Positions 18,113-27,359 of a stretch of 64,000 bases of DNA are shown here, piece after piece. The notes under the pieces are model-generated. The model was not told where the DNA came from. It saw nothing but the letters and a program-made list of their open reading frames with translations, and ran no database searches. The stretch is from NCBI RefSeq assembly GCF_019656215.1, contig NZ_BPLK01000002.1, forward strand, positions 124,001-188,000, written 5' to 3'. This stretch comes from Apilactobacillus zhangqiuensis (lineage in GTDB: Bacteria > Bacillota > Bacilli > Lactobacillales > Lactobacillaceae). Position 1 is the first letter of the stretch; every line of letters begins with the position of its first letter. The translations under genes were made by a program, and so were the position numbers.

Positions 18113-18169
18113 CTATAGGCACCAGCTTTGCCAACGAGAACTTAGACTTGTTGATAAAATATTCTTCAT
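18113..18169 (-). CDS. Trp-rich leader peptide (18 residues)
   Basis: A complete short reading frame MKNILSTSLSSRWQSWCL with AAGGAG upstream of its ATG, lying between a sigma-A promoter and a terminator in front of the TrpXYZ-like genes. Trp is at residues 13 and 16; the stop directly abuts the first arm of a hairpin. Two Trp codons in 18 at the point where a stalled ribosome would cover the hairpin fits classic attenuation by tryptophanyl-tRNA supply. No T-box motif is present in this leader. Function is inferred; not experimentally known to me for this organism. Confidence 0.8.
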   Translation of the reverse strand: MKNILSTSLSSRWQSWCL

Positions 18170-18202
18170 TGGTTCTTTCTCCTTTCAATTTAAGTTAAGT
18201 TC

Positions 18203-18231
18203 ATTTTAAGTTTAAGAATTAGAATTGTCAA
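18203..18231 (-). promoter_or_regulatory. sigma-A promoter of the Trp leader
   Basis: Minus strand TTGACA (18231-18226) and TAAAAT (18208-18203) with exactly 17 bases between. The predicted transcript starts about 25 bases before the leader peptide. Confidence 0.85.
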
Positions 18232-18252
18232 GAAATAAAACATTGAGCAAAT

Positions 18253-18280
18253 AAAAAAGAACACCAAATGGTGTTCTTTT
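18253..18280 (-). terminator. intrinsic terminator
   Basis: AAGAACACCA and TGGTGTTCTT arms with T run, following the downstream permease gene on the minus strand. Confidence 0.8.
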
Positions 18281-18283
18281 GCT

Positions 18284-19924
18284 TTATTTGTCTTCTTTAT
18301 TTTCGTCAGTTGGTTCATCTTCATATGCGTCTAGATTGATTTGGTCATTGACCACTTTAGCATTATGAAGATCAGTACTTACCATTGAACTGGAAATTCC
18401 CCATCTGTAGAAGGCTAGGGAAACAATAATAATCACAACGAAGTCCAATGGATATGGAATCCAGTTTTGACCACCGAAAGGTGTTGAACCTACATATGAC
18501 ATTACTGAGATGAAGATTAGGTAACCAATCATCCAGAAACTTCCGGCGAATTGGTTCTTGGTCTTCTTCCAGTCAGTCTTCCATTCGAAGTAGAAGTAGA
18601 ATGGAAGACCTAATAGAATAACTACGATAACCTTAACAGTTGTTGGCCACATTGCCCAGTAAGCAGCTAAACTAGCTAATACGAAGGCAAGAGGAGCCAT
18701 GAATTGTAGCATTCTCATACGAATTGGACGTTTGAAATTAGGTGCCATTTTTCTCAATGATGTTACAGTAACTGGACCAGTTAAGTAAGCAATCAATGTA
18801 GAAGTAGAGATAACACTAGCAAGTGTACCCCAACTTCTGAACAGTGCAACTAATAGAACGGAGATGATCATGTTAACAACCATCGCAATTCTTGGAACAC
18901 CCCAACGTTCGTTAATTTTACCTAAGAACTTAGGCATATGTTCATTTTGGACCATGGCAGCAAGAGTACGACTTGTTTGAGCAACAAATGAAACTCCAGT
19001 ACCAAATGGTGAAATGAAAGCGTCAAAGTATAGCAATACGGCAAGCCAATGTAGGCCTAACATAATTGCTAAGTCAGCGAATGGTGATTCGAAATTGATA
19101 CCATGCCAACCAGCTTTTGCAAGTACTGATGGTTCTACGGCACTAATGAATGTAAATTGTAAAGCGACGTAGATCACAATACTAATAGCCAATGAAATGG
19201 TAATACCTAAAGCGATATTACGTTTAGGGTTCTTAATTTCTTTTCCCATGTTAATAACAACTTGGAATGCATTGTATGAGAAGATGATTCCTGATGCTGT
19301 TGTAGCTGAGAAAATAGCAGCACTACCATAAGGCATGAAGCCTTGTGATGTGAAGTTTCCACCATGGAATCCTGATAGGATCAACATGATGATAGTAAGT
19401 AGCGGAATTCCTAGCTTGAAAATTGAAATAAAACTAGTGAATTTAGCTAGTAAATTAACAGACCAATAATTTAATAGCGTGAAGACTAATATGAAAAGAA
19501 AAACGACAAATAAACCTAGATTAGAAATTTCTCCATTTACGATAAAACCGTGAGTCCAATGAGCCCACTTCCATGGCCATGAACCCATGTATTGGGTTGC
19601 GGCAACGGCTTCGATTGGAATCAAGGTAACTAATGATACCCAGTTAGACCAGGCAGCAATAAATCCTAATAGAGACCCATGGGTGTATTGAGCGTACTTA
19701 CTCATACCACCACTTTCGGGGAACATTGAACCTAGTTCGATGTAGTTAAAGGCGATAGCACCGATAACAATAGCACCGATTACCCATGAGATGATAGCAG
19801 CTGGACCAGCAACACGGGAGGCTTCCCATGAACCGAATAACCAACCTGAACCAATAATGGAACTAAGTCCCAACATTACAATTTGAAATAAACCTACTTT
19901 TCTTGATTTCTTATTTTTTTTCAT
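18284..19924 (-). CDS. amino acid permease, APC superfamily
   Basis: A 546-residue permease with about twelve helices. The first helix carries the APC signature (GLSSIIGSGWLFGSW), then ELGSMFPESGGMSKYAQY and a mid-protein FSYNAFQVVINMGKEIKNPKRN loop. The C-terminal 35 residues form an acidic cytoplasmic tail (AYEDEPTDENKEDK). It is longer than most APC members because of this tail and an extended helix pair near the end. Substrate unknown. Single gene with its own terminator. Confidence 0.85.
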   Translation of the reverse strand: MKKNKKSRKVGLFQIVMLGLSSIIGSGWLFGSWEASRVAGPAAIISWVIGAIVIGAIAFNYIELGSMFPESGGMSKYAQYTHGSLLGFIAAWSNWVSLVTLIPIEAVAATQYMGSWPWKWAHWTHGFIVNGEISNLGLFVVFLFILVFTLLNYWSVNLLAKFTSFISIFKLGIPLLTIIMLILSGFHGGNFTSQGFMPYGSAAIFSATTASGIIFSYNAFQVVINMGKEIKNPKRNIALGITISLAISIVIYVALQFTFISAVEPSVLAKAGWHGINFESPFADLAIMLGLHWLAVLLYFDAFISPFGTGVSFVAQTSRTLAAMVQNEHMPKFLGKINERWGVPRIAMVVNMIISVLLVALFRSWGTLASVISTSTLIAYLTGPVTVTSLRKMAPNFKRPIRMRMLQFMAPLAFVLASLAAYWAMWPTTVKVIVVILLGLPFYFYFEWKTDWKKTKNQFAGSFWMIGYLIFISVMSYVGSTPFGGQNWIPYPLDFVVIIIVSLAFYRWGISSSMVSTDLHNAKVVNDQINLDAYEDEPTDENKEDK

Positions 19925-20090
19925 AAAACTCCTTTCATGGTCTTTGAGTATACTAACAAAAATCCATGTGCATGTAAAATGTTTAAAGACCTACTGTGAC
20001 ACAGTTTTTGCTGCTTATTGGGCATAATAATAACGTTTGTTAGCACTTAAAAATAATTAAAAAAAGTGTGATATTGATTATAATTCTTAA

Positions 20091-20465
20091 TTAATATTCA
20101 CAAATCTCAATTACATTTTTTTCTGGATCATTTATGAAAAGTGAGTTCATTGGGCCATTCGAACCGTGAACTTTTTTGGGGCCGTCGATAATGGTGACAC
20201 CATAGTTGGCTAAATGCGCACTTAAGTCAGTCAATGAGTCCTTCACAATGATGCAGAATTTTGATGAACCAGGTGTAGGATTTTCCGGGACATTATCATC
20301 GCTATCATTTTGAAGGAAGATTAGTTTTTGTTTGCCAAGTTGAAATTCAAGTCTGTTATCAGTGAATTCAACGATTGGAAGATCTAAAACTTCATGGTAA
20401 AAACGCATGCATAGCTTTAGATCTTTAGCAAAGATTGTAATATGGTCAATATCTTTGACCTTCAT
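20091..20465 (-). CDS. VOC-family (glyoxalase/dioxygenase-fold) protein
   Basis: A 124-residue vicinal-oxygen-chelate protein: IDHITIFAKDL start, MRFYHEVLDLPI, and a C-terminal SLFINDPEKNVIEICEY with the conserved acidic metal ligand near the end. His of DHITI and Glu of IEICEY fit the metal site. Substrate unknown. ATG 20465 is preferred; an ATG nine bases upstream is too close to the AAGGA site. Single gene. Confidence 0.82.
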   Translation of the reverse strand: MKVKDIDHITIFAKDLKLCMRFYHEVLDLPIVEFTDNRLEFQLGKQKLIFLQNDSDDNVPENPTPGSSKFCIIVKDSLTDLSAHLANYGVTIIDGPKKVHGSNGPMNSLFINDPEKNVIEICEY

Positions 20466-20631
20466 TATGATCATTCCTTTTTTTAATTTTTACATACTCA
20501 ATTATACCATTATCGGAGGAATTGGTACGATTTAATATTGCTGAAAACGCCGAAAAATTGACGTTTAGCCCTAAAATGTGTTAATTTTGTAATTATATAT
20601 AAGTACGGAATAGAAAAAGGAGAAAAAGACT

Positions 20632-22215
20632 GTGGCTTTATTAGATGTTAAAGATATCAGTATGGGTTTTGCCGACAAAAAGCTATACGATGAAGCAAGT
20701 TTCACCCTTAATAAGGGTGAACATATGGGAATTGTTGGACAAAACGGGGTAGGAAAATCTACTTTGATTAAGATTATCACCGGGGTAGAATTGCCAATCT
20801 CAGGCTCTGTTAAGTGGCAAAACAATGTTAGCGTTGGTTACTTGGACCAATACGCTGATATTCCAGAAGGAATGACATTAATTGATTTCCTACACACTGC
20901 TTACCAAGACCTATATAATAAATCAAAGCACATGCAAGAATTGTACGAACAATATGCTGAAAACTTTGATGACAAGTTATTAGAACAAGCGGGAAGAATT
21001 CAAGAAGAACTAGAAGCAAAACGATTCTATGATATTGAGACCGAAATTGAACGAGTAATCACAGGTTTAGGTCTAGATGATGTCAAACGTGATCAACAAA
21101 TCACTAACATGTCAGGTGGGCAACGTTCAAAGATTATCCTAGCTAAATTAATCCTAGAAGATCCAGACGTTATCTTACTTGATGAACCTACTAACTATCT
21201 AGACGTTGCCCATATTGGTTGGTTGGAAGACTACATCAACGGTTTTGACGGTGCCGTTATGGTAATTTCCCATGATTACGACTTCTTGGAAAACGTTACA
21301 AACTGTATCGTAAACATCGCCTTTGGTAAGATTACCAAGTACCGTGGTGACTTCAAGTCAGCTATGCGTCAAAAGGCTGAACGTGAAATGGTTCAACAAA
21401 GAGAATACGATAAGCAACAAGTTGAAATTGAAAAGGCCAAAGCCTTCATTAGAAAGAACAAGGCTGGTTCAAAATCAACAATGGCCAAATCAAGAGAAAA
21501 GATGCTATCACATATGGAATTGGTTGATCCACCTTCGACTAACATCCATGCATCTTTTAACTTCCCTTACGAAGATACTGGTTCACAAAATGCACTGGTT
21601 GTTGACGAACTATCTGTTGGTTATGACAAACCATTACTAAAACCAGTTAGTTTCTCAGTTAATACTGATGAAAAGGTCGGTTTCCAAGGATTTAATGGGG
21701 TTGGTAAGTCAACTCTAATCAAGTCTATCTTAGGAATCCTAAAGCCAAAGGGTGGAAAAGCAACATTCTCACCATCAGCTAAAGTCAGTTACTTTAGCCA
21801 AGATTTGGTATGGAGCAACAACAACGAAACTCCAATGCAAATCATTCAAAACAAGTTCCCTAAGTTGGAACAAAAAGAAATCAGAACAAAACTTGCTAAG
21901 TGTGGTTTGGATTCAGCTAACGCTTCTAAACCAATCGGTGAATTATCCGGGGGAGAACAAACCAAGGTTAAGTTAGCGATGTTGGAATTCACTCCATCTA
22001 ACTTCTTAATCATGGACGAACCTACTAACCACTTGGATGACGAAACCAAGGAATCACTAAAACACGCAATTAATAACTTCCCAGGAAACGCAATCATCGT
22101 ATCTCACGAAACTAGCTTCTATAATGGACTAGTGGACAAAGTCTTAGATGTTGAAAAACTAAGTCTAAGGGATGCCGATGAAATTGCTAAAGCACAAGGA
22201 CAAGTAAATAACTAA
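20632..22215 (+). CDS. ABC-F family ATPase (ribosome-associated type)
   Basis: A soluble 527-residue protein with two ABC domains and no membrane segment. Domain one: GQNGVGKST, MSGGQRSK and ILLDEPTNYLD. Domain two: GFNGVGKST, LSGGEQTK and IMDEPTNHLD. The linker between is rich in Lys and Glu (KQQVEIEKAKAFIRKNKAG), as in ribosome-binding ABC-F proteins; length matches the YbiT/YkpA-size group. It probably acts on stalled or translating ribosomes. GTG 20632 is preceded by AAGGAG. The small gene behind it is 22 bases away. Confidence 0.88.
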   Translation: MALLDVKDISMGFADKKLYDEASFTLNKGEHMGIVGQNGVGKSTLIKIITGVELPISGSVKWQNNVSVGYLDQYADIPEGMTLIDFLHTAYQDLYNKSKHMQELYEQYAENFDDKLLEQAGRIQEELEAKRFYDIETEIERVITGLGLDDVKRDQQITNMSGGQRSKIILAKLILEDPDVILLDEPTNYLDVAHIGWLEDYINGFDGAVMVISHDYDFLENVTNCIVNIAFGKITKYRGDFKSAMRQKAEREMVQQREYDKQQVEIEKAKAFIRKNKAGSKSTMAKSREKMLSHMELVDPPSTNIHASFNFPYEDTGSQNALVVDELSVGYDKPLLKPVSFSVNTDEKVGFQGFNGVGKSTLIKSILGILKPKGGKATFSPSAKVSYFSQDLVWSNNNETPMQIIQNKFPKLEQKEIRTKLAKCGLDSANASKPIGELSGGEQTKVKLAMLEFTPSNFLIMDEPTNHLDDETKESLKHAINNFPGNAIIVSHETSFYNGLVDKVLDVEKLSLRDADEIAKAQGQVNN

Positions 22216-22237
22216 TTACAATAAGGAGGCGGGCAAC

Positions 22238-22462
22238 ATCTATAATAGTCGAAAAGTATGGCTAATCATCGCAGATATTATGATGTTGATTTGGGCGCTT
22301 ATATGTATCGAATGGCTATCTGTAAAGTTGATTTTCATCGCCTTGGTATTATTCTTCGGCGGTCGCAATTTGTACGTTGATAATGGCCAGCTGATTGATA
22401 CGAAATACAGCGTCATAACAGCTGCCTGTTTTGCTTTATTTATTTTAATTAGTTTGTTTTAA
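22238..22462 (+). CDS. small membrane protein, apparent ATC start
   Basis: A 74-residue hydrophobic protein with three likely helices. AAGGAGG at 22223-22229 is eight bases before an in-frame ATC (ATC TAT AAT AGT CGA). There is no ATG, GTG or TTG in this frame between that site and ATG 22280, which has no ribosome site and would cut the first helix. The reading M-Y-N-S-R-K-V-W-L fits a normal membrane-protein start. Follows the ABC-F gene. Function unknown; a base error turning ATG to ATC cannot be excluded. Confidence 0.65.
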   Translation: MYNSRKVWLIIADIMMLIWALICIEWLSVKLIFIALVLFFGGRNLYVDNGQLIDTKYSVITAACFALFILISLF

Positions 22463-22464
22463 AT

Positions 22465-22499
22465 AAAAAAGAACCTATCAATTACGATAGGTTCTTTTT
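22465..22499. terminator. bidirectional intrinsic terminator
   Basis: AAGAACCTATC and GATAGGTTCTT arms with flanking A and T runs. Confidence 0.88.
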
Positions 22500-22501
22500 A
22501 T

Positions 22502-23311
22502 TTACATAAAGTTGCTTGGTTCGTCAGCATAGTCGTTCATGAAGTTCTTAGCATCACTGTATGAGGCGAACTGACTGATGATGGTAATGTCTTCTTTGTG
22601 TTGGCGATTGTTTCTATAAGCGACTTGTTTAACCAAGAAGTATTCCTTGATATCATCTAATGCCTGTGATTCATTGTTTCTTACATATATTTGTAGGTAA
22701 ACGTGTTGATTGGAGAATTCCAATTCACGTTTTGATAGCTTGATGTATCCCTTTGAATTCAATTGGTTTTGACGGGGATGTTTTTCTGCAAGGGCGTTGT
22801 CACTATTACAGAAGTAAACCAAGAACCAGTAAATATTCAAGAAGAACATGAATAGGGCGAAACAGTTTCTAAATAGTGTTGGCCAGAAGTTGGAACCAGC
22901 GGTAAATGATCTGGCTTCCATAATGAACTTGAAGTCGATTAGACTTTCCAAGTTTGTCGCAAGTAAACAAACAGTGAAGACGATAATCCACACGTATTTG
23001 TATAGCTTGATTAATTGACGCCAGAAGTTGTGGTGCAAGTTATCAAGATAGCGATGGTGCATCGATGCCTCTGATACCAAGAATAATCCGCATAAGAGAA
23101 TAAAGCAGATTAGTGGAATTTTATAACTTGTAATTAAGTAGAAGATACTTAATAGGAAGTTATTCATTGAATTGGTTAGAAAAGACGGTACTCGATATCC
23201 AAAGATTTCTAGGACAACAAGGATAATTGCGCCTTCTCTGAATAGGTTGATGAATCGTTCAACGCTGTTGCTGTTGGTTCGATTCAACACGATATTATAG
23301 ACGTTTTGCAT
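22502..23311 (-). CDS. hypothetical membrane protein
   Basis: A 269-residue protein with about four hydrophobic helices (roughly residues 28-45, 55-80, 105-122, 145-165) and a C-terminal soluble part of about 90 residues rich in charged and Asn/Gln residues (QIYVRNNESQALDDIKEYF). I do not recognise a family. ATG 23311 is preceded by AAAGGAG. It shares the 22.46 kb terminator with the ABC-F unit. Confidence 0.7.
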   Translation of the reverse strand: MQNVYNIVLNRTNSNSVERFINLFREGAIILVVLEIFGYRVPSFLTNSMNNFLLSIFYLITSYKIPLICFILLCGLFLVSEASMHHRYLDNLHHNFWRQLIKLYKYVWIIVFTVCLLATNLESLIDFKFIMEARSFTAGSNFWPTLFRNCFALFMFFLNIYWFLVYFCNSDNALAEKHPRQNQLNSKGYIKLSKRELEFSNQHVYLQIYVRNNESQALDDIKEYFLVKQVAYRNNRQHKEDITIISQFASYSDAKNFMNDYADEPSNFM

Positions 23312-23372
23312 TTTGATGAACTCCTTTAATTCATTAAAGATAGTTATACCACGAAAACATTAAAAATAATAT

Positions 23373-23400
23373 AAAAAAAGAACCCAGTGGGTTCTTTTTT
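23373..23400 (-). terminator. intrinsic terminator
   Basis: AGAACCCA and TGGGTTCT arms with flanking A and T runs, in the gap after the proline iminopeptidase gene. A decayed near-copy follows at 23402-23420. Confidence 0.75.
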
Positions 23401-23430
23401 CAGCCCCAGTGGGTCTTTTTCAAAGAGTTA

Positions 23431-24342
23431 TTACTTATTAAATGTATCGTTTTCCACTTCTCGAATGAAAGTAGCCAAATGGTCGTAATATACTGGTGCG
23501 TTATCAATCATGTGATGGTGACCAGCATTAGGAGTTGAAACAAACTTAGCGTTTGGAATCATTTTAGCCATTCGCTTACCAGTTTCAACTGGCATTGATT
23601 CGTGTTCACCGAAGGTAACTAGGGTAGGAACGTGGTTTTCTGATAAATGATTAGTGTTGTGCCATTCGCCTAATTTACCAGTGATAACGAATTCGTTGTC
23701 ACCTTGGAACTTGTTGTAAATATCTGTGTTTGAAATACCAATTAGGTGTTCCAACTTAGATGGTTGTTTACGGTCGATGTACCCCTTGTTTAGTTGGTCA
23801 ACATCGTTTTGGTAACGTTCGTTATCGTAGTCATTTTCGGCTTCACACTTCTTCATGAAGGCTAATTCGTCAGGAGCAAATTCCTTTTCACGAATTTCAT
23901 CTAAGTGCTTAGTGTAGTCGTCAATGTCATCAACCATTGATGAGATGATGGCACCCTTTAGGTGGTCACCGTATTTTTGTGCGTATAGTTGAACTAACAC
24001 ACCACCCCAAGATTGACCGATTAGATAGAAGTCGTCTAGTCCTAATTTTTGTCTAACTTCTTCAACTTCGTCAACGTAGTAGTCGTAAGTTAAAATTTCG
24101 TCAGCAACTTTAGGGTCTGAAAAATCAGGGGTATCGGAATACCATGAACCTAATTGATCGTAGTAGGTAACGGCAACATCTAGACCTTGTTTCTTTAATT
24201 GGTCGGCTGAGTTTTCCCAGTATTCGTGGGTTCCACCAGGGCCACCGTGTAAAGCAAGTAAGTTAATCTTACCTTCACCAGAAGTATGAGTCCATAAATG
24301 ATAGCCATTATCTAAAGTGATAATTTTTGTTTGTTGTTTCAT
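23431..24342 (-). CDS. pip: proline iminopeptidase (alpha/beta hydrolase)
   Basis: Releases N-terminal proline from peptides in the cytoplasm. The 303-residue protein has HGGPGGTHEY (oxyanion region), GQSWGG with the nucleophilic Ser, a lid domain, and a C-terminal AGHHHM carrying the catalytic His. The start is ATG 24342, ten bases after GAGGG; an upstream in-frame TTG at 24360 lies before that site. Next to PepX on the same strand, forming a proline-peptide degradation pair that would process peptides brought in by the Opp system. Confidence 0.88.
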   Translation of the reverse strand: MKQQTKIITLDNGYHLWTHTSGEGKINLLALHGGPGGTHEYWENSADQLKKQGLDVAVTYYDQLGSWYSDTPDFSDPKVADEILTYDYYVDEVEEVRQKLGLDDFYLIGQSWGGVLVQLYAQKYGDHLKGAIISSMVDDIDDYTKHLDEIREKEFAPDELAFMKKCEAENDYDNERYQNDVDQLNKGYIDRKQPSKLEHLIGISNTDIYNKFQGDNEFVITGKLGEWHNTNHLSENHVPTLVTFGEHESMPVETGKRMAKMIPNAKFVSTPNAGHHHMIDNAPVYYDHLATFIREVENDTFNK

Positions 24343-24378
24343 GACAATCCCTCGTTTCAATCTAAATTATTATTAATC

Positions 24379-26799
24379 TTAGTCCTTGTTGAAGGGTAGT
24401 TCAACAGCTGAGTCTGATAAATCAAGAGTGTACTTAACATCTTGGTTACCACGAATAGACTTGTCAAAGTCTGTTGCGTAGACTACGACAGCTAGTTGAT
24501 GACCAGCCTTAACCTTGTAGACATTTGGTTGTAAATCAAAGTTAATTTCGTAGAATTCGTTAGCTTGAAGTTCACTCACTTGGTAAGCGTTGTTTCTGTT
24601 TTGCATGTTGATGTGACCTTCAGCAATTTTCTTGAATGGAGTCTTCTTCTTGCTCATCTTGAATTCACGAAGGTTATCTTCACGCCATAGGTAGCCTAAT
24701 TGAATCTTAGCGTGATCAACTGATTCAGGTTGAGCGTTTAATCTAAAGTCTTCACCTAAATCAATTAATTGAGCACTTAGCATACCAAAGTCTTTTGAAG
24801 ATGACGCGGTTAAGTGGATGTGAGTTTTACCGTTGATGGTGACATCCTTTAATAGTTTGTCGAAGGTGAAGACGACACGGTTGTTAGCAATAGGAGCATC
24901 ATCTTTTCCAATCACTAGATTGTTTTCCCATTTGTTGACGTCATTGCAATAAGCTTCAAAATCATTTTGATCCAATGAATCAGAGAAGATAACCTTATCG
25001 TCAGTAACTTCAGAGTTGTCTGATGGTTTTGTTAGTTCGAGACGCTTTAGATTTTCATCTTCGTCGAATTCATCTACCTCATACCAATTTTGGTCGGTAG
25101 TGTTGTCTTGAACTAAGATGTTAGGAATTAGGCTGTCAGCATTGTTTTCAACGTCCATCAACTTGTTGGTGAACCATAGGTTGACCATGTCAGTGAAATC
25201 AAGTGATTGGAAGGCGTTGATGTAGATGTGTTGACCTTGGTGTAAAATCATCTTCTTTGAGATGTTTAGTGGGTCGACAGCATGCCAAATGTTAGCGACG
25301 TTTACTGGTTTTACGTTTTCGTCGTTTAAACCATGGACGAAGAACATGTCAGCCTTAATCTTCTTGGCATCGTTTAGGTAGTTACGTTTGTTCCAAAAGG
25401 CGTTGTAATCACCAGATTGTCGATCTTGCTCGTTAGTAATATTGGTTAATTGAATTTCCCATTTCTTTTCGTTCTTGATGTCTTCGGCAGCGGATTTCTT
25501 ACGACTGTAAGTTTCGGCAGCTAGAACATCGGCGTCTTCTCCTTGGAAACCGCCGGGTGCCATAACTAGTCCGTTTTCTCGGTAGTAGTCGTACCAACTA
25601 GAAATTGCGGCTTCAACTAAGCAAGCCTTTAGTCCGGCAACACCGGTAGTTGCAGCAGCAATTTGTAATGTACCTAGGTATGAACGTCCAGACATTGCAA
25701 CGTTTCCATTTGACCAGTAGGCTTCGATTTGGTTGTTGTCTGTACGGTTGGTAAAGGCCACACGGTTACCAGCTAGCCATTCAATGACGGCAGTTGCTGA
25801 GATGGTTTCATACTTGTCACCAGTGGTTCTAAATCCATCAGATTCGTAAGTACCAATTCCAGCAGAGTAGACAACTGCGTATCCACGGGCCAAGAAGTAA
25901 TCATTTAGAGTATATGATTGTTCACGGCTAAATGTTTGTTCTGCCTTTCTAGTCTTACCTTCAACGTTACGTGCAGCGGGTAGTTCTGGTTCTTTTTCTT
26001 TCTTGTTTAAATCTGATAGAGACACAGTGTTAGGTTGTTTGTGCTTTAGTCCTTTGTTAACGTTATGAGTTAACTTTTCACCGTCGGCATCGTTAGTGCC
26101 TTGGTTGTACGGACTAGCGGTAAAGATGACCGGCACCTTGTTCTTATTACTTTCCTTTGGACGAATGATTTCAGTCTTTAGCAAGTCCAACTTACCGTCA
26201 TTATCGGTGTCCATTGGTGCTTCCACATAGACAACTTCACGGATTAAATTATTAGTGTCATATACTGGCATACTCTTTCCATTGAAGATAAGTGGTTTAT
26301 CGAATTGATTGTAGTTTTGTGCGAAGTAACCTTCACCGGCTAGGTAGTCGATTAGAGTCACGCCGTACTTAGTGTGGGTATTTAATAGAAGATACCATGC
26401 ACAAATTACGTCATATAAATTCATTGGATCATGAACGTCAGCGACTGGTAGATTTAGTGTTTGCATCTTAGTGATTGAGTTATCGATTAAGAAATCTTCG
26501 CCAACGCTAAATTGTAGAAGTTGTAACGCAATGTTGTAAAACGCAATCTTTGATAGTGGGGCGTTTTTGTCTAGGTAGGTTAGTGCGTCATCTTCGAAAC
26601 TAGCCATGATTTGTGAAATTTTTTGACCTCGAATGGCTAAACTTTGTGAATCCAAGAAGTAAGTCATCAAGAAGTGTTTTAGTAAAGCAGATGGATTATC
26701 AATTTTATCTGTTTCATCGTCTAAGAAATGAATTGCTCGTAGTTCATTCTTAGCGACTTTTAAATTGTAATCAGCAATTGCATATTGATGATTTTTCAT
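24379..26799 (-). CDS. pepX: X-prolyl-dipeptidyl aminopeptidase
   Basis: Removes X-Pro dipeptides from casein- or plant-derived peptides; cytoplasmic. 806 residues, close to the family norm. The catalytic Ser is in MSGRSYLGTL, the domain is preceded by RNVEGKTRKAEQT and followed by FVHGLNDENVKPVN with the catalytic Asp; the C-terminal third is the jelly-roll domain. ATG 26799 is chosen because AGGAG lies nine bases upstream; a longer frame begins before this site. Ends 36 bases before the proline iminopeptidase gene. Confidence 0.93.
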   Translation of the reverse strand: MKNHQYAIADYNLKVAKNELRAIHFLDDETDKIDNPSALLKHFLMTYFLDSQSLAIRGQKISQIMASFEDDALTYLDKNAPLSKIAFYNIALQLLQFSVGEDFLIDNSITKMQTLNLPVADVHDPMNLYDVICAWYLLLNTHTKYGVTLIDYLAGEGYFAQNYNQFDKPLIFNGKSMPVYDTNNLIREVVYVEAPMDTDNDGKLDLLKTEIIRPKESNKNKVPVIFTASPYNQGTNDADGEKLTHNVNKGLKHKQPNTVSLSDLNKKEKEPELPAARNVEGKTRKAEQTFSREQSYTLNDYFLARGYAVVYSAGIGTYESDGFRTTGDKYETISATAVIEWLAGNRVAFTNRTDNNQIEAYWSNGNVAMSGRSYLGTLQIAAATTGVAGLKACLVEAAISSWYDYYRENGLVMAPGGFQGEDADVLAAETYSRKKSAAEDIKNEKKWEIQLTNITNEQDRQSGDYNAFWNKRNYLNDAKKIKADMFFVHGLNDENVKPVNVANIWHAVDPLNISKKMILHQGQHIYINAFQSLDFTDMVNLWFTNKLMDVENNADSLIPNILVQDNTTDQNWYEVDEFDEDENLKRLELTKPSDNSEVTDDKVIFSDSLDQNDFEAYCNDVNKWENNLVIGKDDAPIANNRVVFTFDKLLKDVTINGKTHIHLTASSSKDFGMLSAQLIDLGEDFRLNAQPESVDHAKIQLGYLWREDNLREFKMSKKKTPFKKIAEGHINMQNRNNAYQVSELQANEFYEINFDLQPNVYKVKAGHQLAVVVYATDFDKSIRGNQDVKYTLDLSDSAVELPFNKD

Positions 26800-26939
26800 A
26801 ATTATTCTCCTAACTATGTATAGGTTTGTTTTCATTATATCAGATTAAGCCTAACATCTATTTAGTTTTACTGATAAATACTTAATGATAATCTAGCAAA
26901 ATGATATAATGATAGCAAATAAAACGTGGAGGGATGATT

Positions 26940-27356
26940 ATGGTAACAGAGATTGACGGAGGCGCCATTGTGTACCGTGTAGTTAATAACAAACCAGTCT
27001 ACCTATTAGAAAAAAGTGCTACTAGTGACTTCTGGGGGTTCCCCAAGGGCCATGTGGAAGGTGACGAGACACTAGAACAAGCAGCGATTAGAGAGATTAA
27101 GGAAGAAACCGGCATTGATGCCACTATTGATACTGAATTTAGTATTGATGCAAACTATGACATGAAAAATGGTCATCATAAAGTGGTTACTTTCTATACA
27201 TCTCAAGTCGATAGTGATAAAGTAACGCTACAAGCTGAAGAAATCAGTGACTATGTTTGGGCTCCATATGATGAAGCAATCAAGACAGTTACCTTTGATA
27301 ATCTAAAAGACATTTTGCAAAAGACTAACGAATACATCGTAGAAAAGCTGGGATAG
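26940..27356 (+). CDS. Nudix hydrolase (diadenosine tetraphosphatase-like)
   Basis: A 138-residue hydrolase with a complete Nudix box GHVEGDETLEQAAIREIKEE at about residues 37-56 followed by TGID. Length and the GGAIVYRVVNNKPVYLL start resemble bis(5'-nucleosyl)-tetraphosphatases. ATG 26940 is preferred since GGAGGG runs directly into the other ATG at 26934. The kinase-like gene starts four bases after the stop, so the two are co-transcribed. Confidence 0.87.
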   Translation: MVTEIDGGAIVYRVVNNKPVYLLEKSATSDFWGFPKGHVEGDETLEQAAIREIKEETGIDATIDTEFSIDANYDMKNGHHKVVTFYTSQVDSDKVTLQAEEISDYVWAPYDEAIKTVTFDNLKDILQKTNEYIVEKLG

Positions 27357-27359
27357 CCA

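Noticed and set aside
17941-18231. T-box or amino-acid riboswitch in the Trp leader
   Set aside because: The T-box core GGTGGNACC and known aptamer cores are missing; a Trp-rich leader peptide with hairpins explains the region better.
22280-22462. ATG 22280 as the start of the small membrane protein
   Set aside because: It has no ribosome site and cuts a transmembrane helix; AAGGAGG points to ATC 22238.
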